From positions 744,001 to 808,000 of the forward strand of contig NZ_JACHLB010000002.1 in assembly GCF_014207905.1 (NCBI RefSeq): a stretch of DNA of 64,000 nucleotides, given 5' to 3'. Origin of the DNA: Flavobacterium notoginsengisoli (GTDB lineage Bacteria; Bacteroidota; Bacteroidia; Flavobacteriales; Flavobacteriaceae). This document shows positions 35,847 through 43,514 of the stretch, piece by piece (within the stretch, counting starts at the first letter, position 1; every line of letters begins with the position of its first letter). Both the position numbers and the translations under genes were made by a program. The notes under the pieces are model-generated. The model was given only the letters and a program-made list of their open reading frames with translations, was not told where the DNA came from and did not search any database.

Positions 35847-35886
35847 GTATCAAATATACTAATTAAAGAAATAGTACATTTTGTAT

Positions 35887-35929
35887 TAAATAAAAAATAC
35901 CCTTTCTCAAAATCTGAAAAAGGGCATTT
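35887..35929 (-). terminator. Intrinsic terminator after the small exported protein gene
   Basis: A short CCCTTT/AAAGGG stem (near 35,900 and 35,920) followed by a T-run on the minus strand, downstream of the 35,972-36,337 gene. Confidence 0.5.
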
Positions 35930-35971
35930 TATATGTTTAATTGTTTAATTGTTTGAAATTCTTTTTTGAAA

Positions 35972-36337
35972 TTAACCAACAATAGTTGTAGCGCCACTAT
36001 TAATATCAATTTCTGCAAAATGATGTTTTCCCATCACGATAATTAATTTGTTTGAATTATAACCAACATATCTAATTTCAGGTTCACCTTTTTTAGGTTT
36101 TCCACAAACAGAAACTACGTTAGTTTGCCATTTCAATTTACTTTTTTTGTAAGCAGATATTGTTTGCAAATCATTTTCAACATAGTAGACGATGTTGTTT
36201 TTTTTAATTCCTCTTTTTTGCGTTTTTGCAAAATTTATTTCTGAGTTTTGAGAAACTAAGGCATCATTGTATTTTTGAGCGATACCAGTTTGCGTAACCA
36301 TGAAGGTTAACATGGATAATTTTAGAAAAGGTTTCAT
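35972..36337 (-). CDS. Small exported hypothetical protein
   Basis: A protein of 121 residues when started at the ATG at 36337, which gives a signal peptide (MKPFLKLSMLTFMVTQTGIAQ). The longer frame to 36370 adds only a basic extension before that signal. The mature part is about 100 residues and not assigned to any family. It has its own terminators on both sides and so seems to be a single-gene unit. Confidence 0.6.
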   Translation of the reverse strand: MKPFLKLSMLTFMVTQTGIAQKYNDALVSQNSEINFAKTQKRGIKKNNIVYYVENDLQTISAYKKSKLKWQTNVVSVCGKPKKGEPEIRYVGYNSNKLIIVMGKHHFAEIDINSGATTIVG

Positions 36338-36404
36338 TAGAATAGAATTTGGGGTTCGTAATCGGTTCAAATATAATTAATTATATTATATAATTACTTT
36401 TATA

Positions 36405-36444
36405 AGTGAAAAAAAAACACCCTTTTCCTTAATTAGGAAAAGGG
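36405..36444 (-). terminator. Intrinsic terminator after the porin gene
   Basis: A 10-bp stem CCCTTTTCCT/AGGAAAAGGG (36420-36429 and 36435-36444) with a 5-base loop and a long T-run on the minus strand (A-run ending near 36,417). Confidence 0.85.
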
Positions 36445-36474
36445 TAAAAATTATAAGCTTATTTTGGAGGAAAA

Positions 36475-37734
36475 TTATTTTTTCCAGTTAAAAATTCTTG
36501 GATTCACAGAAATCATCAACCAAGCCCAATTGTTGGTATGATTGGCGTCTCCATTTTTAATAAATTCCATAGTTTTTGAGCCGAACATTTGAGAGTAACC
36601 TCCTGTAACTGTAATGTCTTTTTTGAAATTAAAAACAAAGGATGCATCAATCTCAGTTCCCAAATAAGAATCCATTTTTTCATTTAAAGGCGTAACCACA
36701 TCTGCAGCGGATAAAAACGCATGTGGACTTAAAGCAAATTGCCATTTATTTACATTATAGCTTAGTTTGATAAAAGCATCTTGTAAACCAACATTATTTA
36801 AGTGATTTCCAACATAAAAATAATCCATAAAACCATTAAAACCGTGATTGGTTCCAAAAATTGGATTGAAAGATTTGATTACTGTACTTCCATCATTTGC
36901 AGCTTTTCCAGATAAAAATTCGTATCCTAAACCAGCTTTAAAAGAATCGGTTATGCCGTAATTGAAATTAGCGGCCGCATTCCAGGCGCTTACTTGTAAA
37001 TCAGTGCTTTTTCCAGTTTGTCCGTATACCCAAAAATTGCTGTCTATTTTACTGGTTTTGTAAGTTAGGTAAGGTCCGAAAGTTTGTTTGTAATCTACTA
37101 AAAGTTTAGAATCGGTATTTGCGTATTCGTAACCGGTATTCAAGGCAAGAAAACTTAAACCCAAGGCATCGCTGAATTGGTTGTGATACCAAGCATACAT
37201 TAACGCTTTATAATTGGCAACAGTGTAAGGTGTCTGAAGTGTGTTTTCGGCAGTAGAGTTGTATGCGCCTCCAAAATCCAGTTTCTGTTTTTCAGTTTTA
37301 TAAGTTATCGTAAATGCATCGTGACTTTGTGCCTGTTGACCCCAATCTTGTTCTCCTAAAATTCTCTGGTTATCATATGAAAGTACTTGACGTCCCATTT
37401 TTGCACTCCATTTCTCAGTGAAATTGTACTGCGCCCAAGCTTCAAATACCGCTACTCCGTTTTTATCAGCTACTGCATTTGTTGGCACATCTCCCCAGGT
37501 TCTAGTATTCTGCAAAGTTAATTTTACAACTAACTCATCTTGTTTGTAATTAAAATTTAAACGGGAACGCTGTGAGATCTGAGAAGTTCCTTTTTGCCCT
37601 TCTGGTAAAAGTGTTCTGTAACCGTTTCGGTATTCAAAACGTGGCCTGACTTGTAAATTTACATCTAGTTCCTGTGAATGCATTGAGGCAACAGATCCTA
37701 GAATAAAAAGGATTATAATTCTGGTTTTTTTCAT
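36475..37734 (-). CDS. Alginate-export-type outer membrane porin
   Basis: A 419-residue beta-barrel protein with signal peptide (to SMHSQ). RPRFEYRNGYR, RSRLNFNYKQDELVVKLTLQ and GRQVLSYDNQRILG match the alginate_exp porin family. It lies 81 bases downstream of the nitrate transporter on the same strand, and no TAnnTTTG box is seen between them. I therefore infer co-expression and a role in letting nitrate or nitrite cross the outer membrane. Confidence 0.8.
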   Translation of the reverse strand: MKKTRIIILFILGSVASMHSQELDVNLQVRPRFEYRNGYRTLLPEGQKGTSQISQRSRLNFNYKQDELVVKLTLQNTRTWGDVPTNAVADKNGVAVFEAWAQYNFTEKWSAKMGRQVLSYDNQRILGEQDWGQQAQSHDAFTITYKTEKQKLDFGGAYNSTAENTLQTPYTVANYKALMYAWYHNQFSDALGLSFLALNTGYEYANTDSKLLVDYKQTFGPYLTYKTSKIDSNFWVYGQTGKSTDLQVSAWNAAANFNYGITDSFKAGLGYEFLSGKAANDGSTVIKSFNPIFGTNHGFNGFMDYFYVGNHLNNVGLQDAFIKLSYNVNKWQFALSPHAFLSAADVVTPLNEKMDSYLGTEIDASFVFNFKKDITVTGGYSQMFGSKTMEFIKNGDANHTNNWAWLMISVNPRIFNWKK

Positions 37735-37815
37735 TTGGCCTGGTAATTTTTTCGATTGTAAATTTATAAGAAAATTAACCCATTACTAATATTGTTGAAT
37801 TTAATTTTATTATTT

Positions 37816-39312
37816 TTAGTTGGTAACAGGAATAAATTGTTGTTCGGTTGTTTTTTGGGGTGCCGGTTTTTTCTCTTTAATGCTTTTGGTAATTGCATAA
37901 TGCATCCAAACTAAGCAACCTATCGAAAATAGCAATATAAAAATCCATGAACTTGACCAGATACCTGTAGCAGTCAATAAATATCCGAAGATAATTGGAC
38001 CGAAGAAACCGCCTAATCCGCCGATCATTCCTACCATTCCGCCGACAACACCAACTTCATTCGGGAAATATTCTGGAATATGTTTGTAAACTGCCGCTTT
38101 TCCAATTCCCCAAGAAATTCCTATTAGAATCACCAAAATAAGGAAAACACACATATTGGCATCAAACTTTATAACTGTAACTCCTTTAGCTATCAGATCT
38201 TTTTTGGCAACACTTTGATTGTGTGCCACGACTACATCCTGCCAGCTTGAAGTGGTTGGAAAAATTGTATTTTCAGCTGTATTTGCTGTCTTTTGTGCGA
38301 TTGGATATTCTTTATCTCCAATTTTTACCGTTTTGTCGTTGATTTCATTTACAACACCTTTTTTAGCGGCTAGTATTCCTGGGCCTGAAGTTGTGATTTC
38401 CATTTTCGGAATTGATAATAATGCGCTCAAAATTACCGAAGAACCCAAAACCCAATACATCACTTTTCTGGCTCCAAATTTATCAGATAAATAACCTCCA
38501 AAGGCTCTGATAACTCCAGATGGCAAACTAAACATTGTAGCAAATAAACCGCCCATTACTAAACTAGTTTGATACACGTTCATGAAGTTTGGTAAAAGCC
38601 ATTGTGAATACGCTACAAAACAGCCAAATACTAAGAAGTAATATGCTCCAAATCGCCAAACTCTTTGAGATTTTAGTGGCACAAGCATTTGAGAAACCGT
38701 TTTGGTACTGCTTTCTGGCTTTTTATTTTGAGTGAAAAGTAAAAACGCGACACCAATTACAACCAAAGAAACAGCATAAATAACTGGAAGGATTTTCCAA
38801 CCATTTTGCGGATCATCTACAGAAAAATGGTTTAATAGGGAAGGAGCTAGAAAAGTTGTTATTGCGGCACCGGCATTTCCCATTCCGAATATTCCGAGCG
38901 CTCTTCCTTGCCATTCTTTTGGATACCAGATTGAAGTATAACCAATTCCGACCGCAAAACTGGTTCCGACCATTCCGAAGAAGAAACTAAGTAGCGCAAA
39001 CATAAAAAAACTGTCGGCATAAGGAAGAAGGAAAAGCGGAATCGAACTTAATAATAATAAAAGTGAAAAAACATATTTTCCGCCGAATTTATCGGTTAAG
39101 ATTCCAATTGGTAGACGCATGATTGATCCTGTCAAAATTGGAATACCAAGAAGCCATCCAACTTGAACAACGCTCCAGTGGAAAATTCCGTTATCGACTA
39201 AAAAGGTTACTAAAACCCCGTTTAATGTCCAACAGGCAAAACACACTGTAAAAGCCAATGTGTTCAAAAATAAAATTTTGTGAGATTGCGATAATGAGTT
39301 TGTCGTTTTCAT
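37816..39312 (-). CDS. narK: NarK-family nitrate/nitrite transporter (MFS)
   Basis: A 498-residue major-facilitator protein with about twelve membrane helices. Start chosen at the ATG at 39312; the longer frame starts at a TTG inside the promoter. Nitrate-porter motifs are GNAGAAITTFLAP and GGLGGFFGPIIFGYL, and GILTDKFGGK is the MFS loop. An unusual soluble stretch of roughly 70 residues (about 305-372, from GPGILAAKKG to VTVIKFDAN) sits between helices 9 and 10, in the loop expected to face the periplasm. The palindromic operator overlaps its -7 box. Confidence 0.92.
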   Translation of the reverse strand: MKTTNSLSQSHKILFLNTLAFTVCFACWTLNGVLVTFLVDNGIFHWSVVQVGWLLGIPILTGSIMRLPIGILTDKFGGKYVFSLLLLLSSIPLFLLPYADSFFMFALLSFFFGMVGTSFAVGIGYTSIWYPKEWQGRALGIFGMGNAGAAITTFLAPSLLNHFSVDDPQNGWKILPVIYAVSLVVIGVAFLLFTQNKKPESSTKTVSQMLVPLKSQRVWRFGAYYFLVFGCFVAYSQWLLPNFMNVYQTSLVMGGLFATMFSLPSGVIRAFGGYLSDKFGARKVMYWVLGSSVILSALLSIPKMEITTSGPGILAAKKGVVNEINDKTVKIGDKEYPIAQKTANTAENTIFPTTSSWQDVVVAHNQSVAKKDLIAKGVTVIKFDANMCVFLILVILIGISWGIGKAAVYKHIPEYFPNEVGVVGGMVGMIGGLGGFFGPIIFGYLLTATGIWSSSWIFILLFSIGCLVWMHYAITKSIKEKKPAPQKTTEQQFIPVTN

Positions 39313-39330
39313 AGTACTTATATTTTTTAT

Positions 39331-39352
39331 CAAAATTAAGTACTATAACTTA
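39331..39352 (-). promoter_or_regulatory. narK promoter with palindromic operator
   Basis: Minus-strand -7 box TAATTTTG at 39331-39338. Operator TAAGTA-CTAT-AACTTA (39337-39352, one mismatch) overlaps it by two bases, exactly as at nirB, nitrate reductase and moeA. Confidence 0.65.
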
Positions 39353-39389
39353 GTTAAAAGATGCGAAAACGCAGTTTTTGAAAAATAAT

Positions 39390-39405
39390 TACGTATTTAT
39401 ACGTA
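39390..39405. promoter_or_regulatory. Perfect palindrome TACGTA-TTTA-TACGTA upstream of narK
   Basis: A second copy of the shared operator, 53 bases further upstream than the narK operator (centre to centre) and just after the response regulator stop codon. It may be an upstream site for narK. Confidence 0.6.
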
Positions 39406-39411
39406 TTTTTT

Positions 39412-40071
39412 TTAAATTAAAGAATACTCCGCAGCTTTGTTAGAAAGTTCCATCAAGTTTTTTACTTTCAGTTTTTTCATTAGGTTAAAACGATGTACTT
39501 CGGCAGTTCGTTTACTTATATCTAAAGCTTCTGCGATTTCTTTGTTACCTTTTCCAGATAATAAAAGGGTTAAAATTTCCTTTTCTCTTTTGGTAATCAT
39601 CATTTCTTCGCCCAAGTTTTGTTTAGGTTCTGATGGATTGGAAGGATTTGTTAATTGACCAATCAAGATGGAAGAAATATCTCCGCTAAAATATTTTCCG
39701 CCAGCCGAAACGCTGTGCAATGCTTTTAAGAATTCTTCTTTAGATGAACCTTTTAGCAAATAACCATCGGCACCGGCTTTGATCGATTTCAATACATATT
39801 CTTCAGATTCGTGCATCGAAAGCATGATGATTTTTACCGGATTGTTTTCGCTTCTAAGTTTTTCTACTAATTCGATGCCAGTCATGTTTGGCATACGAAT
39901 GTCGGCTATAAGTAAATCAGGTCTGGTTTGGGCTACAACTTCAAGTGCATCTGCACCGTCGATGGCTTCACCTACAACCTCAATGTTTGCTTCGTTTTCC
40001 AATAGAGATTTGATTCCGTCTCGAACAAAAACATGATCATCTGCTAGCACTACACGAATGATATTACTCAT
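39412..40071 (-). CDS. NarL/FixJ-type response regulator
   Basis: A 219-residue two-component regulator. The receiver domain has the acidic pocket DD (11-12), phosphoacceptor Asp57 (LLIADIRMPN) and Lys in GYLLKGSS. The C-terminal LuxR/NarL HTH is about residues 155-215 (TKREKEILTLLLSGKGNKEIAEAL, SKRTAEVHR). The likely partner is the kinase encoded upstream at 40,394-42,202. Its position between kinase and nitrate transporter suggests control by nitrate or nitrite. NarL of E. coli binds TACYYMT heptamers, and TACTTAT occurs in some palindromes here, so it is an alternative binder of those sites. Confidence 0.9.
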   Translation of the reverse strand: MSNIIRVVLADDHVFVRDGIKSLLENEANIEVVGEAIDGADALEVVAQTRPDLLIADIRMPNMTGIELVEKLRSENNPVKIIMLSMHESEEYVLKSIKAGADGYLLKGSSKEEFLKALHSVSAGGKYFSGDISSILIGQLTNPSNPSEPKQNLGEEMMITKREKEILTLLLSGKGNKEIAEALDISKRTAEVHRFNLMKKLKVKNLMELSNKAAEYSLI

Positions 40072-40228
40072 AATTTACTTAATTTAGATTCTAGATTTTT
40101 ACGTATATTCATCTATAACGAAGACGCTAATATACGTACTTTTTTTGTTTTAAGTTTCAATTTTTTCAAATTCCAAATTCCAAGATTAAAAAATCATTAG
40201 AAAATTAAACTAGAACTAGATATTGTAT

Positions 40229-40320
40229 TGTCAGGCTGAGCGAAGTCGAAGCCTTCGTAAGTAGCTCTACAAAGATTGTTGATTTACTTTGCGTGGGCTT
40301 CGACTTCGCTCAGCTTGACA
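40229..40320. repeat. Inverted repeat, TGTCAGGCTGAGCG family, between kinase and regulator
   Basis: Arms at 40,229-40,253 and 40,296-40,320, with a 42-base spacer. It occupies much of the 322-base gap between the two-component genes. Two TACGTA half-sites also lie in this gap (40,100 and 40,133). Confidence 0.85.
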
Positions 40321-40393
40321 AAAGTTTGTAGAACTTTGACAAAGTTTTGTGACGTAAAGTATTTGGAATTTGGAGTTTAAAAATTGGAATTTC

Positions 40394-42202
40394 CTATTTC
40401 AATATTGGAATGTTGAATGTAATTCTCGTTCCTTCGCCTGGGATTGATTTGATGAAAACGCGTCCGTTGATGTATTGGATGCGTTCGTTCATGAATAATA
40501 AGCCCATTCCAGATTCGCTGTTGCGTTTTTTGTCTACTGATTTGATGTCGAAACCTTTTCCGTTGTCGTCTACGATGATGCTTAAGAGGGATTCGCTGTG
40601 GGAAAGTTGGACGATAATATGCGATGACTCGGCATATTTGATGGCATTGTTTATTGCCTCTTGCGTAAGTCTATAAATATTGATTTCTATTAATGAATCT
40701 AAACGCTGATCGAAATCGGTTTTGTTGTAGAAAAGGATTTCTTTTCCGGTTAGTTTGGAAAGTTCTTGCGTTAGTTTTGACAATGAAGAAACGATTCCGT
40801 GATCGCTTAATTCCGGTGGCATTAGGTTGAAAGTTGCTGTGCGGACACCTTTTATAATGTCAAGCGAAAGTTTCTTTAAATACTCAATTTTTTGTTCGGA
40901 TTTTTCTCTGTCATCTAAATTGATGCTTTCTAAACTGAACTTTAAACCTGTCAGCATTTGCCCGATTCCGTCGTGAATTTCTTTGGCAATTCGGTTTTGT
41001 TCGTTTTCCTGATTTTCGACGATTTTGCTTGAAATAATCTTTTGCTGGTTGATTTTTTCAGTTGTGTTTTCAAGGTTTAGGCGTTCAACTTCGCGTTGTG
41101 CTTTTTTGCGCTCGGTGATGTTGAAACAAACGATTAAAAGTTCCAACTCGTCTTTTTTTATCATTACAGGAACCATCGATAAATCGAGCCAAATGGTTTC
41201 GTTTTCTTTGTTTAAAATACTGATTTCTCCTTGCCAACCACTGCGCTGTTTTTCGAAAATTAGTCGGTCGAAATTAACCTGTTCTTTTTCATCAACGGTT
41301 AAAACTTCAGAGAATTTTTTGTTGGAAGAGAATTTGGTATAATTGAGCAGTTTAGCAAATTTTTCTCCGATATGAATGATCGAACCGTCTGGCGAAATTC
41401 GGCAATAAAGCAACGTGTTTTCCATTGCGTAATTCAGCGATTTTAGTTCTTTTACAGAATTTTCTTTGATTTCGCTGAGAATTTCGGTGTCGTATGCTAG
41501 TTTTAACGCTTTCTTTTCTGATGATAAAAGCTTGGCAATTAATCGTTCGATTTTCTTGTTGGTTGGTTTGAAAATGAAGAAGAATTCTAAAAGCAAAACC
41601 AGTAAAGTAAAACCGAAAATCCAATATTCGATTCGGCGTTGTTCTGTTACTTTTTCATGTGCTTCAAGATCGTATTGTGTTACGATTTCATTCATTTTGG
41701 AAAGGAAAGCTCCTTCGTTTTCCAGAATTGTTTTTACTTGTTTTTGATTATCGGCTGATTGTTTTTTCTGTTTTAAATTCTGTAAAAACGAATCGGTAGC
41801 TACGGCAATTTTACTGAAAATCGGATTGATTTCAAGGTATAATTTAGAAAGTGTTTCTGATTTTTCTTTTGGAAAAGCCAGACTGTCACTGCCGTTTTCA
41901 AGAGCGTTTTGATTCTTTTTCCAAAGTGCTAAAACTTCTTCTAAATGCGAAATTTGTTTGGCAGAAGCAGTATCTGAAACGTAATGCAGAATCAGAACTT
42001 CTTTTACGATTTTCTGACTCAGCATTCGCTGTTTTCCTGAGAAATTTATGATTTTTGAATCGCTTAACTGCTGGTTCAGGTTGTATTGCACTAAAACCTG
42101 ACTTACTATTATAGTTAAGGCAATAGTAAGAAGCGCAAAAAAATACAGTCGGCGTAAATTTTTGAAAGTGATTTTGTCTTCTTCCTGATTGCTTTTTTTC
42201 AT
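40394..42202 (-). CDS. NarX-like sensor histidine kinase with PilJ-type input domain
   Basis: A 602-residue membrane kinase. The first membrane helix is about residues 17-36. The extracytoplasmic domain starts with IINFSGKQRMLSQKI, the P-box-like motif of NarX/PilJ-type nitrate sensor domains. The second helix is about 190-210. A PAS/PAC domain (about 255-370) follows, then HisKA_3 with the phosphorylated His in KEIHDGIGQMLTG, and an HATPase domain (NNAIKYAE, DDNGKGFD, GMGLLFMNERI). The gene follows DUF4202 by six bases and precedes the NarL-like regulator. Nitrate as ligand is inference from domain type and context. Confidence 0.88.
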   Translation of the reverse strand: MKKSNQEEDKITFKNLRRLYFFALLTIALTIIVSQVLVQYNLNQQLSDSKIINFSGKQRMLSQKIVKEVLILHYVSDTASAKQISHLEEVLALWKKNQNALENGSDSLAFPKEKSETLSKLYLEINPIFSKIAVATDSFLQNLKQKKQSADNQKQVKTILENEGAFLSKMNEIVTQYDLEAHEKVTEQRRIEYWIFGFTLLVLLLEFFFIFKPTNKKIERLIAKLLSSEKKALKLAYDTEILSEIKENSVKELKSLNYAMENTLLYCRISPDGSIIHIGEKFAKLLNYTKFSSNKKFSEVLTVDEKEQVNFDRLIFEKQRSGWQGEISILNKENETIWLDLSMVPVMIKKDELELLIVCFNITERKKAQREVERLNLENTTEKINQQKIISSKIVENQENEQNRIAKEIHDGIGQMLTGLKFSLESINLDDREKSEQKIEYLKKLSLDIIKGVRTATFNLMPPELSDHGIVSSLSKLTQELSKLTGKEILFYNKTDFDQRLDSLIEINIYRLTQEAINNAIKYAESSHIIVQLSHSESLLSIIVDDNGKGFDIKSVDKKRNSESGMGLLFMNERIQYINGRVFIKSIPGEGTRITFNIPILK

Positions 42203-42208
42203 ATTGTT

Positions 42209-42793
42209 TTACAATCCCAAAGAGGCTTTTATGAGATTTAAATTTTCTTCGGAATAACTGATTTTTAGGGCTTCCTGATGTCCTTTGTCTGACATTTTAT
42301 CCCAAGTTTTTTTGATGATGTTTTTCAGTTTTTCTTCGTCGTGTTTATGAACGAATGGTTCTAAGTAATACTCTAAAAACACCAGACAGATGACGTCTTC
42401 CAATAATTGGGTTTCAGCATCTTTTTTAAGTAGTTTTTTCTCGATCAAAAAAGAAACACGATCGATAAAAGCTTGATCGTAACCTGCTTTCTCCAGAATT
42501 TCGGCTGTAGTTTTAGAGTGGAATTTTTTCAGTTCTTCTCTCCATTTCAAATAACCTACACGATCCATTGGATAAGACTCGCGGGCAACTTTCCAACGGC
42601 AGATATGCTGGGCTTTCGATGCAATCTGAATTTCTTCGGATGCATTTGGTTCAAAATCCATTAGTCTTTTGTACATCCTGTCTGAATACAATAATTCTTT
42701 CGGATATTCTTTGTTTTGATCGGTTTCGATGTTTGGATCCTGAGCGTTTTCGGCATCAATCCATTCACTTGCTTTTTGAAAAGGTGTGTTCAT
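42209..42793 (-). CDS. DUF4202 protein
   Basis: A 194-residue soluble protein that I assign to DUF4202 (DPNIETDQNKEYPKELLYSDRM region, RWKVARESYPMDRVGYLKWR, then LEDVICLVFLEYYLEPF). Start chosen at the ATG at 42793, because the longer frame adds a hydrophobic stretch unlike the rest. No biochemical role is known to me. Its place between nirD and the nitrate-sensor kinase, six bases from the latter, argues for a link to nitrite reduction or its regulation. Conserved His and acidic residues (KAQHICRW, FVHKHDEE) could bind metal. Confidence 0.8.
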   Translation of the reverse strand: MNTPFQKASEWIDAENAQDPNIETDQNKEYPKELLYSDRMYKRLMDFEPNASEEIQIASKAQHICRWKVARESYPMDRVGYLKWREELKKFHSKTTAEILEKAGYDQAFIDRVSFLIEKKLLKKDAETQLLEDVICLVFLEYYLEPFVHKHDEEKLKNIIKKTWDKMSDKGHQEALKISYSEENLNLIKASLGL

Positions 42794-42846
42794 TTTTTTG
42801 GTTAAGTAATAGATTTCAAAGATACGGAATTTAGTAGAAAATGAGA

Positions 42847-42903
42847 TGAAAGAAGCAAGAGGCAAGATTTTAAAGCTTTTATAATCTTGCTTCTTGCCTC
42901 TAA
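42847..42903. repeat. Inverted repeat GAAGCAAGAGGCAAGATT / AATCTTGC
   Basis: GCAAGATT near 42,861 pairs with AATCTTGC near 42,882, and both strands carry AAGCAAGA-type units like those at 20,756-20,826. It could act as a hairpin between nirD and DUF4202. Confidence 0.6.
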
Positions 42904-42909
42904 TAAAGT

Positions 42910-43287
42910 CTAATCAACAAAGCCAACAAATACTTCGTCTTCAACAATCTTTATCGGATAAGTTGCTATTTTATAATCGTCTCCGTTTAGGTTTGTTCCG
43001 TCTATTAATGAAAAGGTCTTTTTATGCATAGGGCAAGCGATTTTTGGAATATCGTCTGCAGAGCCTGTCATTCCTCTTGAAAGCACCATTTCCATTTTGT
43101 GCGGGCAGGCGTTTTGACAAGCGTACCATTCGTTGCGTCGGGTGAAATTGAAAATGGCGATTTGCTTGTTTTTGTATTTGATGCATCCGCCTCGATTGGT
43201 TGGGAAATCTTCTACTTTACCTGCTTTGAACCAAATTGTAGCGTCGCTTGCGTGAACTGTTTCGTATTGATTTAAGATTTCTTCCAT
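42910..43287 (-). CDS. nirD: Nitrite reductase small subunit NirD
   Basis: Small Rieske-fold subunit of assimilatory NAD(P)H nitrite reductase, 125 residues from the ATG at 43287; the longer frame runs into repeat DNA. The Rieske ligands are kept: ACPHKME and IACPMHKKTF supply two Cys and two His, so it should carry a [2Fe-2S] cluster, whereas E. coli NirD has lost it. It pairs with NirB encoded upstream. Confidence 0.9.
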   Translation of the reverse strand: MEEILNQYETVHASDATIWFKAGKVEDFPTNRGGCIKYKNKQIAIFNFTRRNEWYACQNACPHKMEMVLSRGMTGSADDIPKIACPMHKKTFSLIDGTNLNGDDYKIATYPIKIVEDEVFVGFVD

Positions 43288-43426
43288 TTTGTTTTTTGTT
43301 TTGATTTCCTGTTTCTTGTCCCTCTTTTTACAATCAAGAGAGATTTGATGGCGCAGTAAAAAAGAGGGCAAGAAGGACAGCAAACGTTTAATTTATTTTT
43401 TTCTTTTTTTTGGAGCTTGGTGTTTT

Positions 43427-43500
43427 GCCACTAAGGCGCAAAGGCGCTAAGTTTTTTTTAGTTTTGATAATTTGACTTTGTGACTTTGCGTCTTTGTGGC
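43427..43500. repeat. Inverted repeat, GCCACTAAGGCGC family, between nirB and nirD
   Basis: GCCACTAAGGCGCAAAGGCGC at the left is mirrored by TTTGCGTCTTTGTGGC at the right. The same family flanks and overlaps the end of the LysR gene at 49,066-49,262. Confidence 0.75.
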
Positions 43501-43514
43501 AAGATATTTTTTTT

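Noticed and set aside
40100..40138. Operator upstream of the NarL-like regulator
   Set aside because: Two TACGTA half-sites are present, but 33 bases apart rather than in the 16-bp palindrome, and no good -7 box was found next to them.
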